DNA from: Elmis aenea
Taxonomy: Eukaryota; Arthropoda; Insecta; Coleoptera; Elmidae
Reading direction: 5' to 3'
NCBI GenBank assembly: GCA_947652605.1
Contig: OX393583.1
Span: 15,107,222 to 15,171,221, forward strand
Length of the DNA: 64,000 bases
The first letter of the stretch is position 1; each line of letters starts with the position of its first letter. Positions 53,709 through 64,000 of this stretch are shown here, one piece after another. The notes under the pieces are model-generated. The model searched no databases. It was not told the DNA's origin and was given only the letters and a program-made list of their open reading frames with translations. The translations under genes and the position numbers were made by a program.

Positions 53709-53869
53709 TGTTTTATGATACAAAATTACTTTCACCAGTTGTCGTAAGATTCGTATATAAACAAATCAGACACCAAAAATTATTGGGTCACATTTAATAG
53801 TAAACCAAAAAGTTTTGTGCCTGTTAGGTTAGGTTGTAGTTTTTAAACGTACAGTTTGATCTACGGTGA
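53709..53869 (-). promoter_or_regulatory. 5' flank of the zinc-finger gene
   Basis: Only about 150 bp separate the start codon at 53708 from the Mutator-like element. No TATA box stands out on the - strand. The promoter or 5' UTR of this gene is therefore either very short or partly supplied by the element; this is inference from position. Confidence 0.3.
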
Positions 53870-54128
53870 CTCGGGTGAAGCCAGCAACGCGCGTTGCTGA
53901 CAACGAGGCAATCGAACTACTAACTACAGCGGACCATTGGAGTGGCGCTAGGTGTACGAGTTACGCATAATAACATAGATGTAACAAACTACCCCGTTCA
54001 TACATTAAAAAAAAACTCGACCAAAATCGCTAGATAGGTGTTCGATGTCATGCTAATACTCAAATTTTAAGTTTTTCCGTAGAAAACGAGATATGAATTA
54101 TTTTAGTTTATCAGTTATCAACTTATCA

Positions 54129-54908
54129 CCCTCAAATTCATAGCTGCTCGTAGCGCCCTTATCCGTATTCGGAACACGACCAAATTTTCAGGGTAAGTGT
54201 CTGATGTCGATCAAATACAGGCACCGAAGTCGAATTTCAACGTACCTCTCTAGAAAACGAGTTATGATTTTTTTTATTTTATCACCCTCGTACTTGTGGA
54301 TGGTCGTAGCGCCCTTATGCGGATTCGGAACACGACCAAATTTTTAGGTTAAGTGTCTGATGTCGATCAAATACAGGGATCGTAGTCGAATTTCAACGTA
54401 CCTCTCTAGAAAACGAGTTATGATTTTTTAAATTTTATCACCCTCGTACTTGTGGATGGTCGTAGCGCCCTTATGCGGATTCAGAACACGACCAAATTTT
54501 CAGGGTAAGTGTCTGATGTCGATCAAATACAGGGACCGTAGTCGAATTTCAACGTACCTCTCTAGAAAACAAGTTATGATTTTTTTTATTTTATCACCCT
54601 CGTACTTGTGGATGGTCGTAGCGCCCTTATGCGGATTCGGAACACGACCAAATTTTCAGGGTAAGTGTCTGATTTCGATCAAATACAGGGACCGTAGTCG
54701 AATTTCAACGTACCTCTCTAGAAAACGAGTTATGATTTTTTTTATTTTATCACCCTCGTACTTGTGGATGGTCGTAGCGCCCTTATGCGGATTCGGAACA
54801 CGACCAAATTTTCAGGGTAAGTGTCTGATGTCGATCAAATACAGGGATCGTAGTCGAATTTCAACGTACCTCCCTAGGAAACGAGTTATGATTTTTTTTA
54901 TTTTATCA
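54129..54908. repeat. 156-bp tandem array, five units
   Basis: The word CCCTC(G/A) recurs at 54129, 54285, 54441, 54597, 54753 and 54909, exactly 156 bp apart. The unit includes GGTCGTAGCGCCCTTATGCG and GGGTAAGTGTCTGATGTCGA. The first unit is the most divergent and merges with the TIR. Because 156 is a multiple of three, an apparent 155-residue repeat protein results. Confidence 0.93.
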
Positions 54909-55488
54909 CCCTCGTAGCACGAGGAATTTAGTACTTTTAAAAATTGGTTGTGGCTCCTCTCATACTAAGGAATAATTCATCTAATTTAAATAAACCTTTA
55001 TATCTTATAATAAGCGAGATCCCATGCTGGAAATCTAAGCTGGGACACTCTGTATACAAAAGCACCATTGCACCCCGTTTTTGAAAGATGCTGCTCTAGT
55101 ATATTATTTCAGGCGATCTTCAAAAATTGCAAAATAACGCTATGATAATTATTTTATACTGTTCCTGGTACATCAAGATTACTTTTGATACTTAAGTGTT
55201 TTATTATGAATCAAATGAATCAAAGTTGCGATTTTAATGCTGATACGAATAAATTGTTACTTATTTAAAAGATCTTGCGTCACATTTTTTTTATGGCAAC
55301 TATAATTTTTATTATTTTCATTGGATTTATAGGATAGTAGTGCTTCGTAGCCAAACTTTTTTTTGTTCTCTTTGGAAGATCGGCGTTGCATCGTTAATTA
55401 TCAATTTTAAAAAATAGCATCATATGAAAAGAAACAAGCTCTGGAATGTATCTCAATTCAAAAAATTAAAGATTTTGAATTTTTTTTT

Positions 55489-56010
55489 CGAAAACGGCTT
55501 GTTAAATTTTGTTCAAATGTTAATATGTTATAGAGTTTATTTTTCCAAGTATAATGCCGTTTGTCTCAACAATTTTGAAGTCTAATTTACAAAATTATTC
55601 ATAAAATTAAAAATTTTGAATTTTTTTTTCGAAAACGGCTTGTTAAATTTAGTTCAAATTTTATTATGTTATAGAGTTTATTTTTCTAAGTATAATGCCG
55701 TTTGTCTCAACTATTTTCAAGTCTAATTTACAAAATTATTCAAAAAATTGAAAATTTTGAAAATTTTAAAATTTTTTTTCGAAAACGGCTTGTTAAATTT
55801 TGTTCAAATTCTCTTATGTTATAGAGTTTATTTTTCTAAGTATAATGACGTTTGTCTCAACTATTTTGAAGTCTAATTTACAAAATTATTCAAAAAATTA
55901 AAAATTTTAAAAATTTTGAACATTTTTTTCGAAAACGGCTTGTTAAATTTTGTTGAAATTTTATTATATTATAGAGTTTATTTTTCCAAGTATAATGCCG
56001 TTTGTCTCAA
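55489..56010. repeat. 141-150-bp tandem array, four units
   Basis: CGAAAACGGCTTGTTAAATT recurs at 55489, 55630, 55780 and 55930. Each unit also has ATGTTATAGAGTTTATTTTT and ATGCCGTTTGTCTCAACTAT. It lies inside the Mutator-like element and is unrelated to the 156-bp unit. Confidence 0.9.
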
Positions 56011-56544
56011 CTATCTCGTGTCATACGGGGGGCACACTGAAATTCTCTCGGGTGAATGTATTTGCATCACATCTCGCACCTTGTCTCCAATTTTCATCGT
56101 GTTCCGCATTCGCAAAAGGGCGCTACGACCAGCAACAAATTAGAGGGTGATAAACTATAAAAATGCGTATCTCGTGTCTCGGCACATTGAAATTCTCTCG
56201 GGCGAATGTATTTTCATGACATCTCGTACGTTGTCTCCAATTTTCATAGTGCATAAGGGCGCTACGACCTGCTATGATTTTGAGGGTGTTAACTGATAAA
56301 CTAAAATAATTCGTTTGTCGTTTTCTACGGGAAAACTTTAAATTTGACTATTAGAAAGACGTCGAACACCTATCTAGCGATTTTGGTCGAGTTTTTTTAA
56401 AATGTATGAACGGAGTAGTTTGTTACATCTATGTTATTATGAGTAACTCGTAGACCTAGCGCCACTCCAATGGTCCGCTGTAGTAGTTTGATTGCCTCGT
56501 TGCCAGCAAAGCGCGTTGCCGGCTTCACGCCGACTCTACGGTGA

Positions 56545-57143
56545 TTGATTTGAACTAATTTATGTAGTAGGTACCTATTACAAATATACATACTGGTGAA
56601 ATAAAATATAATAAGCTCGCACTAGTCGTACTGCCGTGTTCTGTGGTACTGCCATTAGGGTGACCACTGACCAGGTTACCAGGTATCCGGTTTTCACCCG
56701 TAGTCTCCGGGCTTTAACATCGTTTCTCCGGGCTCGGGGTTGTTTTATTATGATTTCTCCTGATTTCGTAAGAGTATCAAATAGTCCAAATATTAACTTA
56801 ACCGAAAAAAAAAACGGTACCCATACAAAAAATTGTATTAAAATATAACCGGGAGTCGGATAGGATATATCAATGGAAACAAGAGATAGGATTGTTTTGT
56901 TTATCTTTTTTTTTTCAATATAAAATGTCCACGGTTTGCCTCCCTGTATTATTATTCAGGGAAGTCGCCTAGTTTTTTAAATTTATTTATTACATCAGCA
57001 TATATCCATACATATAACAAAATGTTGTAATTTGCTTGTTTTTTGTTTTTATGTATTAACATCGTTAATTTCCTATTGGGGTTACAGTGCCATAGGCTAA
57101 ATTTTTTAATTTACAAGGGCAAACGTACCCAAAAATAGCATTA
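56545..57143. other. Intergenic, nothing firm
   Basis: 56650-56670 (TTAGGGTGACCACTGACCAG) resembles the TAGGGTGACCAGA hAT end at 40135 but no partner end was found. The rest is AT-rich. Confidence 0.35.
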
Positions 57144-57776
57144 TACAGGGTGTGTATAAATTGGCGGAAGCGCTACACGTGACGATGTTCTTCGTAAAAT
57201 TCTAAGTTGAAAATCTTGATACAAAAATGTTTTGCCATGCTTCCTATGGCCTCAGGAACCATTTAAAGAAACAAAAATTTGGCAACATTGCATACATTGA
57301 TTTGCGTTTGGACATTTTTTTATCAGCAATTAATTTTTACTTAGGTATTTACAATTTTTGTTCGAACTGAAAGCCTTCAGTTCGTAAACATAGCTGCAAA
57401 CTTTTAGGTATCGTCTAACATAAACTAGAAATAATTACGAGAAAAACAGAGATGACAGCTAAGGACAATGTTGCCATATGTATTGATTTCATTCAAATCA
57501 GTGATTTACATATTTTCAACACCAATTTTTGAAAGGAAGTACACAATATCTAGGAAAAAATACTATTCGAATTTTATTTTTATTCCAAATTGCAGCTTTT
57601 TCATTTGCAAGTATTAAATAATAACGCTTATTAAAGGACTAAATGTCAAAACTTTGAGGACCTCTTGCAGACACAGCAAGCATGGTACAACATTTTCTTA
57701 TTAAAATTTTCGACTTGGAATTTTACGAAGAACATCGCCACGTGTAGCGCTTCCGCCAATTTTTACACACCCTGTA
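57144..57776. mobile_element. 633-bp hairpin MITE with TACAGGGTG ends
   Basis: TACAGGGTGTGTATAAATTG and its inverse form the ends, with TA on both sides (57142-57143, 57777-57778). The arms of about 120 bp pair through GGCGGAAGCGCTACACGTG. Non-coding. Confidence 0.85.
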
Positions 57777-58389
57777 TAAGTAAAATAAACAAACATATAA
57801 TATATTATATGTATGGATGGAAAAGCAGTCTGTCGCGCAATTATGAAATGCGGAATTATAATTTTAGTCCTTTTCAAATTTTCGGGGCGGATTTATTCCC
57901 CTAATCACCCCCTTGGGTACGTCACTGATGGCTGATGCATTGTTGCTATTGGTACAGTGCGATATAATCGCATGAATAACTGCCCAATAAGAGATGACAG
58001 GGAAATGAGAAAAAAATTTGCACTATAGAATTAATGTTGAAAATGACTTAACTTGCTGTAATATAAAATATGGAAAGACAATAATTGTGTCGAAATTTTT
58101 TCATGTTACCATTAGGTTATAAACCGCTACAACAAAGAAATAGGTGGTGTAGATAAACTAGATTGATCCATAAATAGATATAGGATAAAAGTTTGGGAGA
58201 AAGTTATTTTCCAATTTTTCTAATATCATCGATTTAACATTTATACATTATTTTGTCTTGCTTACGTAATCATGAAATCATGTCTCTGCTTGAATTGATA
58301 AGAAGTAGGTATTGCAAGATCATTGTCAATATCTGATCAAAACAATGCAGAAATCCCTTTATTATTGTTTAATCGTGTCCCTAAAGATA
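57777..58389. other. Intergenic, nothing recognised
   Basis: AT-rich sequence up to the TA target of the mariner element. Confidence 0.3.
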
Positions 58390-59300
58390 CAAGGTGGCGC
58401 AAAAGTAATGTCATAATTTGAATTGGCTGCCATTTTGTTATAAATGAAAAAAAAGAGCTCTGTTTTCATCAAAAGTTTATTTGAAAGTGTAAAATTGATG
58501 ACATTACTTGGAAAAAATTATATCGCTCAAATGGCCACCTCCCGAGTTGATGCATAATTGCGCTCGTTTTACGGCATTTTGAATTGTTGCTCGCAAAACA
58601 TCTGGCTCCAAATTGGCGATTTCTTCTTCAATGTTAGCTTTCAAGACTTGCAAGGTGCGTGGTTTGTTGTGGTAAACGCGAGATTTTAAAAAGCCCCAAA
58701 GGAAGAAGCCTGGTGCTGTTAGATCTGGCGATCTGGACGGCCAGTTCAAATCTCCAAAACGGGAGATCACTCGACCTGGAAATTGGTGTCTCAAAATCTC
58801 TATAGTTACCCGAGCTGTGTGAGCGGTTGCTCCGTCCTGTTGAAACCAACAATGATCGAAACCCAATGCAGCAACTTGCGGCAAAAAAAAACTCGTTTAG
58901 CATCTGCCTGTAACGCTCGCCATTTACGGTTACGGTGGTGCCATCAGCGTCTTCAAAAAAGCAGCGATGTTCTCGTTCGAACGAGCACTACGAGGCCGGC
59001 CACTTCTTGCGACATCTTTAGTGGACCCAGTTTGCACGAGGCGCTCAGCCAAACGCTTAATTGTTCGAGCACATGGAACACGACGACGAAATTCACGTTG
59101 CGTTAAAACAACAGACTGAAAATTTGTCAAATAAGCAGTAACAATAATTCTACGTTGTTGAGGTGTGTATCGCTCCATGGCTTGTTCACAACTAATTCAC
59201 TATATATCTACATCATAAATGTCAAAGCACAGTGACATTTGGCCCCATCTGCAAAAATGGCAGCCAATTCAAATTATGACATTACTTTTGCGCCACCTGT
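58390..59300. mobile_element. Internally deleted mariner-like element
   Basis: TIRs of about 46 bp (AGGTGGCGCAAAAGTAATGT inward, and its inverse) with TA on both sides (58388-58389, 59301-59302). The 911-bp length is well short of a full element. It contains a broken transposase on the - strand. Confidence 0.92.
58504..59178 (-). pseudogene. Mariner-like transposase, deleted and frameshifted
   Basis: From ATG 59178: MERYTPQQRRIIVTAYLTNF, then a helix-turn-helix with RTIKRLAERL and a GRPRS linker to NENIAAF. Near 58955 the frame jumps to a segment FEDADGTT...NGERYRQML, so the part with the first catalytic Asp is gone. A slip in a run of T near 58890 precedes WFQQDGATAHTA (second Asp) and SPDLTAPGFFLWG, where the third acid, expected 41 residues after the second, is Gly. 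The end is a stop at 58504. Inactive. Confidence 0.88.
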
Positions 59301-59302
59301 TA

Positions 59303-59661
59303 TAAGAAGTGATCCTAATGGACATTACAAAGAAAGAACAGTTGATGACAGAGAAAATGTGCTGTATACAACAAAAATTCAAGAAAATAATGTTTAAAGT
59401 GTAGAGTGTAGTATTTGATGACATGTGGACTGTACGAGAAAATGGCATAAATAAATTTTACACACCACCTGCCATGAGCCACAGTTGGAATTTTTAGAAA
59501 AACCTATTTGTTAAAGCCAGAAAAGTTTTATTTGGTTAATATGAAGTACCAAATCTATTTTAAATAAAAAAGATGACATATCACCAAAGGAATGAAAAAA
59601 AATGGCAATTAATAAAAACATTGACCAAATAAATAGAAGTGTATTGTAATAAAATATTATA
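59303..59661. other. Intergenic, nothing recognised
   Basis: AT-rich sequence between the mariner and the hairpin element. Confidence 0.3.
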
Positions 59662-59663
59662 TA

Positions 59664-61234
59664 TACAGGGTGCCCATTTTTCTAGCCTGTTGTGTGGGTA
59701 ACTCCGTTAATATTAGAGATACAGAAACATTTAAATTAGCAAATTTGTGCAGAATTTAAAGGGAAATCTGATGCCATTTTCAAATTTGACCTACGTCATC
59801 AACTTTTTGAAATATTTTGAAAAAACTGAAAAAGGTAGATTTTTTCAAACTTGAATAATTCCGTAACCATATGAGTTAGAATAAAAATAAAAATTGACTT
59901 TTATAGATATTTTTACGTAGATTTTAAATATGTTAACGAAATGTTCATAGCACTCTCGATTTCCGAGTTATAGCACAAACTTGCATTTTTTTAAATGGAA
60001 GTCATAGTTGGCTGTGGTCTTATTAAAAAGGTTATTTTTTTCTCGTTTCAATGATATAAGGTTTGTTGTGCTTTACTCTTGTAGTTTTTCTTTAAATAAG
60101 CAAAAATCATTTTATATGTTCACAGCCTACTAATAGATGGGAGTTATCCCGAGTTGATGTTCTTTTTTTTTTGATGTGACATTTAATAGTTGTCTCTTAT
60201 TGTTAGTGTAGCAGTTATTAGCCAGTTACAAATTTTAAAACAAAACCTCAGAGTTTGTCAAATATAATTTATTGTTTGTTTTACGTATAAATCTCTCTCT
60301 CGTGTTGATCAAAATTTTTGATTGAGTTTATTGTAACTTTCAAAAACAATGTGTTCTAATGAAGAAAAAAACCACATGCTTTTCTATTACTACGCTTGTA
60401 ATAGAAATAGTAGAAATTCAAGTGAAATGTATTTGCAAAGATTTATGGAAAGGAGCCAACCAAGAAAGAAATTATTTTCGTTATTAGAAACCAATTTAAA
60501 AAAATGCGGGTATACCAAAAAGCCTAATAATATTTCTTCATTAGAAAACAATGTTTTTGAAATTTATAATAAATAAACAAAAATTTTGATCAACACGAGA
60601 GAGAGACATACGTATAACAAACAATAAATTTTATTTGACAAACTATGAGGTTTTGTTTTTAAAATTTGTAACTGGCTAATAACTGCTACACTAACAATAA
60701 GAGACAACTATTAAATGTCACATCGAAAAAAAAAGAACATCAACACGGGATAACTCCCATCTATTAGTAAACTGTGAACATGTAAAATGATTTTTGCTTA
60801 TTTAAAGAAAAACTACAAGAGTAAAGCATAACAAACCTTATATCATTCAAAAGAGAAAAAAATAACCTTTTTAATAAGACCACAGCCAACTATGACTTCC
60901 ATTTAAAAAAATGCAAGTTTGTGCTATAACTCGGAAATCGAGAGTGCTATGAACATTTCGTTAACATATTTAAAATCTACGTAAAAATATCTATAAAAGT
61001 CAATTTTTATTTTTATTCTAACTCATATGGTTACGGAATTATTCAAGTTTGAAAAAATCGACCTTTTTCAGTTTTTTTCAAAATATTTCAAAAAGTTGAT
61101 GACGTAGGTCAAATTTGAAAATGGCATCAGATTTACCTTTAAATTCTGCACAAATTTGCTAATTTAAACGTTTCTGTATCTCCAATATTAACGGAGTTAC
61201 CCATACAACAGGTTAGAAAAATGGGCACCCTGTA
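59664..61234. mobile_element. 1.57-kb hairpin element with an ORF in the loop
   Basis: TACAGGGTGCCCATTTTTCT and its inverse are the ends, with TA (possibly TATA) duplicated. The left arm 59664-60321 and right arm 60579-61234 pair almost base for base over about 655 bp. The 257-bp loop is filled by an intact 75-codon frame (60349-60576). The arms are non-coding. Confidence 0.88.
60349..60576 (+). CDS. Small helix-turn-helix-like protein in the loop of a hairpin element
   Basis: ATG 60349 to TAA 60574-60576, 75 residues, no internal stop, basic. The segment FYYYACNRNSRNSSEMYLQR followed by FMERSQPRKKLFSLLE and NLKKCG has the spacing of the small insect helix-turn-helix domain that precedes many mobile-element and lineage-specific proteins (DUF4817-like: aromatic-rich first helix, N..N/A, YxxRF, P.R..F..L...L...G). 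The frame occupies 228 of 257 loop bases. There is no evident promoter within the loop; transcription would come from an arm. It may be an accessory DNA-binding protein of the element or a captured fragment. The family call is tentative, the open frame is certain. Confidence 0.6.
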   Translation: MCSNEEKNHMLFYYYACNRNSRNSSEMYLQRFMERSQPRKKLFSLLETNLKKCGYTKKPNNISSLENNVFEIYNK

Positions 61235-61634
61235 TACAGCTGGTTTCATGAGCTCAACTAACTTGGTAAAGTCGTAATTTTTAAAGTTTTTGCTTTTTTG
61301 GTAACTGTTTACAATTTTTTACCATGCACGATGGAACAATGAGGAGTTAGGTACTTTTGTCAAAATTTGACTGAATAAAACACAGATTTAAAAAAATTAT
61401 TTAAATACTCGACGTTGCGACAATTATTTTATAAATTAGTTATTTACAAAAAAATTAATCTTACAAATAGTTACAAACATACATGTTGGCTGATATACAA
61501 AAATCCGCACATGCTGTCAAAATAAATAACAAACTAATAATAAAAGTTACAGTCAGTACGTAGAGAAAGAACACTTTTACAAAAAAAAAATACGTGCCTA
61601 ATGAGTTTATCTAGAAAGTTCATGGTAGATCTCA
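61235..61634. other. 3' flank of the receptor gene
   Basis: Probable 3' untranslated region of the receptor on the - strand. No clear AATAAA in the right orientation was spotted close to the stop. Confidence 0.35.
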
Positions 61635-63369
61635 TTATTCTTCACTAGACATTTGAGTACTAGCGCTAGAAAACGACCCTCTTGCACTATCTGTGCCTAA
61701 ACAGCTCTCGGGTACAGTGATAAAGCTACATTTTTTATAGTTAGGCCAATTTTTGCTGCTACACACGCGTTTGAGTATACTCTTTTTCTCGTTTCGTTCG
61801 TTTTCTGTCTTGCAAGACACTATTACTTTTGGAATAATCGACTGGGGGCACAAAAACGGCTCGGCAAGAGCTTGAATTTCTTTTAATTCGTTCACCTCAT
61901 TGCCCGCCGTTTTGTGCAGGGCCACAAAATGATTTTTAAGACTGTTTTTTCTACTAGCCTCGCGCGCCGAGTTAAACTCCTTCGCGTGCTTATTCCGACT
62001 CGACCTGAAAAAACGCACGAATTCGCGTTGAATTCGTCTGTTTCTGTACGCGAAAACGAATGGGGAGATGATGTTGGATGTTACAAGCAAAATAAGGGCA
62101 ACGAAGTTGAAGACTCTTGGAGTCTGGTACGAGAAAAAGCTGCTGTTAAGGATCACCGCCACGCCGTAAGGTACGTAACACACAAAGACCATGAAGATAA
62201 CCAAGAGACTGATCTTTGCCGCTCTGGTTTCTTCGCGGTACTTGAAGAGCGAAGCGTTCGAAATTTTGTACTTCAACGTGGCTATGAATCGACATCGCTC
62301 ACTTGGAGTTCTGGTTACGTTCGCGCGCGCCACAGTCGGCACGCTTTGAACCACGGGCGATGTCACTTGTTTTGCGATCGCGTTTTGTTCGAAGAGCGTG
62401 AAGTTAGGAGCTGATTGTACTTTTGGTATGGTTTTAGTCGTTATGGCACTGGTTTTGCTATTTAATTCTACTTTCAGGTTAAGTTCGTTTTCGCTAGGGG
62501 CCTTTACGCTTTGGATGGGGATTTGGGTGTACGAATCGGTTACGGAATTACCGTTTCCGGTTGTCGATTTGCGCATACGCTCGCTGTTTTGACGCGCCGC
62601 CGTGTAAATGCAGATGTAAATGACGCAAATCGCGACGAATGGGCTGATTATCACGAAAATTAAGTAAGTAAATGCGTATACTGAATTTAAAGTTTTTAAA
62701 TTTGTACTGGTTTCTTTGGTTACAGATGGGTGAGTGAAGCAGAAGCGCCAGAAGTTCGATTCGTTCTCCGTGACCGCCCCGAATATTCCAAAAACAATGG
62801 CGAACAGCCAACTGGATACTATCAAGACCATCGAACGACACTTGTTTATGTAAGAATGGTATCTCAACGAGTGTATAACAGCGAAATATTGATCAACAGC
62901 AATCAACAAAATACTTAAAATCGACGCTGTACATATTAAACTCGTGCTTGTTTGAGCTACGTAACACAAAATTTTCCTCAACTTTTGCACAGACGCATTT
63001 TGCAGAGCCGTCTCTGTTATAATCGTCTGAGTCGTAATGTTTTCTTCCACTAACTCTAAATTATCACTTTGATTATCACGTTTTTTATCACTATCGTTAA
63101 ATATTAGTTTGTCCGTTTGTCTAAAAATGTCTTTTTCTTCTATAATTTCTTTCTCGTTTTCTTCCTGCAAAATGATCTTGCGCGTTCTTGAGATGTTGTC
63201 GGTCCTGAAGTCGACATTTTCAATATGAAAATGTAGGGATGAGATGTTGATGGCTTTCTCTGTGATGTTTGATAGTGATGCTCCGGCATTTATTTCCTGG
63301 TCCACTAGGAGAAGAGGGATCAGGAATGTGCTCGAGAGCAGATTCGTGAAAAGAAGATTAATAACAAAT
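61635..63369 (-). CDS. Class A G-protein-coupled receptor, last coding exon (TM2 to C-terminus)
   Basis: A 577-residue segment of a rhodopsin-family receptor in the plasma membrane. The exon starts after tttcag (AG complement at 63370-63371). Upstream of the apparent GTG start at 63305 the frame holds TM2 (FVINLLFTNLLSSTFLIPLL), so TM1 must be on an earlier exon. Then come an unusually long extracellular loop 1 (about 105 residues, seven N-glycosylation sequons), the TM3 Cys (KILCY), AVDQYFAVI in place of DRY, TM4, a Cys in loop 2 (FWRFCF), TM5, an intracellular loop 3 of over 100 residues, TM6 with CYVP in place of CWxP, TM7 with SPFVFAY in place of NPxxY, and a cytoplasmic tail of about 130 residues. 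It resembles amine-type orphan receptors; the ligand is unknown. It is not a pseudogene by reading frame. Confidence 0.88.
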
Positions 63370-64000
63370 CTGAAACAAGAAAAAAAAATTTTAATTACTT
63401 TTATCGCATTACATGGGGTGATATTTTTTTATGATATTCTTTAAACAAAATTAGCAAAGTAATTTTATGGCTTAAAATAAAGCGTCAAAAAAATTATGGT
63501 AACACATAGGGTAAAATTAGTGGCGTAGGGCAAACAGTTTGTTTCTATTGACAAAAAGGGTTATAATACTTTGTTTTTATAAATAAAAAGTTGACTATCA
63601 ACATTTTATAAAAAACAAAATCTTACTTTTTTTTGTATGGCGTTTTTGTGTATTAGCAATAGTAGCCAAGATACTTGAGTTAAAAATGTCGATCGATTTC
63701 GTATTTTTCGTTTTATCACGTAAGCCATGGAATTTTTAACAAAATAATAACTTGTTTAAAATCTTAAAATACATAGGTAGCTGACTTTTGTCCTATTTAA
63801 GCAACCTTTCATTTTCATTATTTACGGAGATAGCATAGTGCCACATCGCAAAGTGAAACACCCTGCATATACAGGGTGGACTAAATTCAAATGTTTTACA
63901 CGGTATCTCGGTTACCGTAATAGTTAGCGAAAATTTGATATCAGTCTCTTGGGCTATTTTTTTTTTTTTTTTTTTTGAGAAATGGACGCGTATGTAATCA
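63370..64000 (-). other. Intron upstream of the receptor exon
   Basis: No TM1 exon could be found here on the - strand. The last 130 bp (63870-64000) hold one end of a TACAGGGTG-type repeat (TACAGGGTGGACTAAATTC, then a poly-T run near 63958). Related copies are near 8590-8716, 20838-20960 and 22840-22945. Confidence 0.5.

Larger units (their letters stand above)
53870..56535. mobile_element. Mutator-like element, long TIRs, two internal tandem arrays
   Basis: The 9-bp duplication CTACGGTGA lies at 53861-53869 and 56536-56544. TIRs of about 300 bp (53870-54180 and 56240-56535) pair through TGAAGCCAGCAACGCGCGTT, AGCGGACCATTGGAGTGGCG and ATCGCTAGATAGGTGTTCGA-like words. A 9-bp TSD with long TIRs is the Mutator/MULE pattern. 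No transposase is present. The interior is satellite-like: a 156-bp array (54129-54908) and a 141-150-bp array (55489-56010). Confidence 0.82.

Noticed and set aside
53735..53735. Zinc-finger start at 53735
   Set aside because: The codon is GTG; the first ATG in frame is 53708 with a good initiation context.
54450..54917. 155-codon frame encoding a perfect repeat protein
   Set aside because: It is a by-product of a 156-bp non-coding tandem array whose unit length is divisible by three; it has no independent start or codon signal and lies inside a transposon.
61914..62414. 166-codon frame opposite the receptor
   Set aside because: Antisense shadow of the receptor exon; no family resemblance.
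63305..63305. Start of the receptor at a GTG codon
   Set aside because: The frame continues upstream through TM2 to a splice acceptor at 63370-63371, so this is an internal residue (Val).

Overview
The window is nuclear DNA from an insect, most likely a beetle. It is AT-rich, its genes are split by long introns, and it is crowded with insect-type DNA transposons (hAT, Harbinger, Tc1/mariner, Mutator-like, many short hairpin elements) and one Jockey-clade LINE. No bacterial signals are present. The order-level guess rests on repeat style and protein flavour, not on a search.

Three host genes are visible. (1) A choline kinase gene runs on the + strand. Five exons are certain (9276-9388, 18553-18877, 39078-39351, 47998-48293, 50153-50248). 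A phase-compatible 5' exon may end at base 46. Joined, the five exons give 367 codons plus stop-phase continuity, carry the HND....N catalytic motif and the choline kinase signature, and end in a TAG followed by two AATAAA signals near 51.1 kb. The introns are 9.2, 9.2, 20.2, 8.6 and 1.9 kb and are mostly transposon. (2) An intronless gene for an eight-finger C2H2 zinc-finger protein lies on the - strand (52362-53708), convergent with choline kinase. (3) The last coding exon of a class A G-protein-coupled receptor lies on the - strand (61635-63369), from TM2 to the C-terminus; TM1 is upstream, in the 63.4-64 kb intron or outside the window.

Everything else is mobile or repeat-derived. 0-9 kb: short interspersed families ending in TACAGGGTG, a small tandem repeat, and a Harbinger relic with MADF and transposase fragments. 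9.4-18.5 kb: two back-to-back hAT elements, a large foldback holding a 1.2-kb hAT element, and two oppositely oriented Jockey fragments. 19-38 kb: MITEs, an hAT inside an hAT, and a frameshifted Harbinger transposase. 39.8-47.7 kb: hAT MITEs, a mariner relic and a deeply nested stack of elements. 53.9-56.5 kb: a Mutator-like element with long TIRs and two tandem arrays, sitting about 160 bp upstream of the zinc-finger start codon. 57-61.2 kb: a hairpin MITE, an internally deleted mariner, and a 1.57-kb near-palindromic element whose loop is almost entirely a small intact helix-turn-helix-like ORF, which is the most interesting object here.

Many element boundaries are fixed by target-site duplications (TSDs) read directly from the sequence: 8 bp for hAT, 3 bp TTA/TAA for Harbinger, TA for mariner-like, 9 bp for the Mutator-like element. 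Family names come from motif recognition, not database searches.
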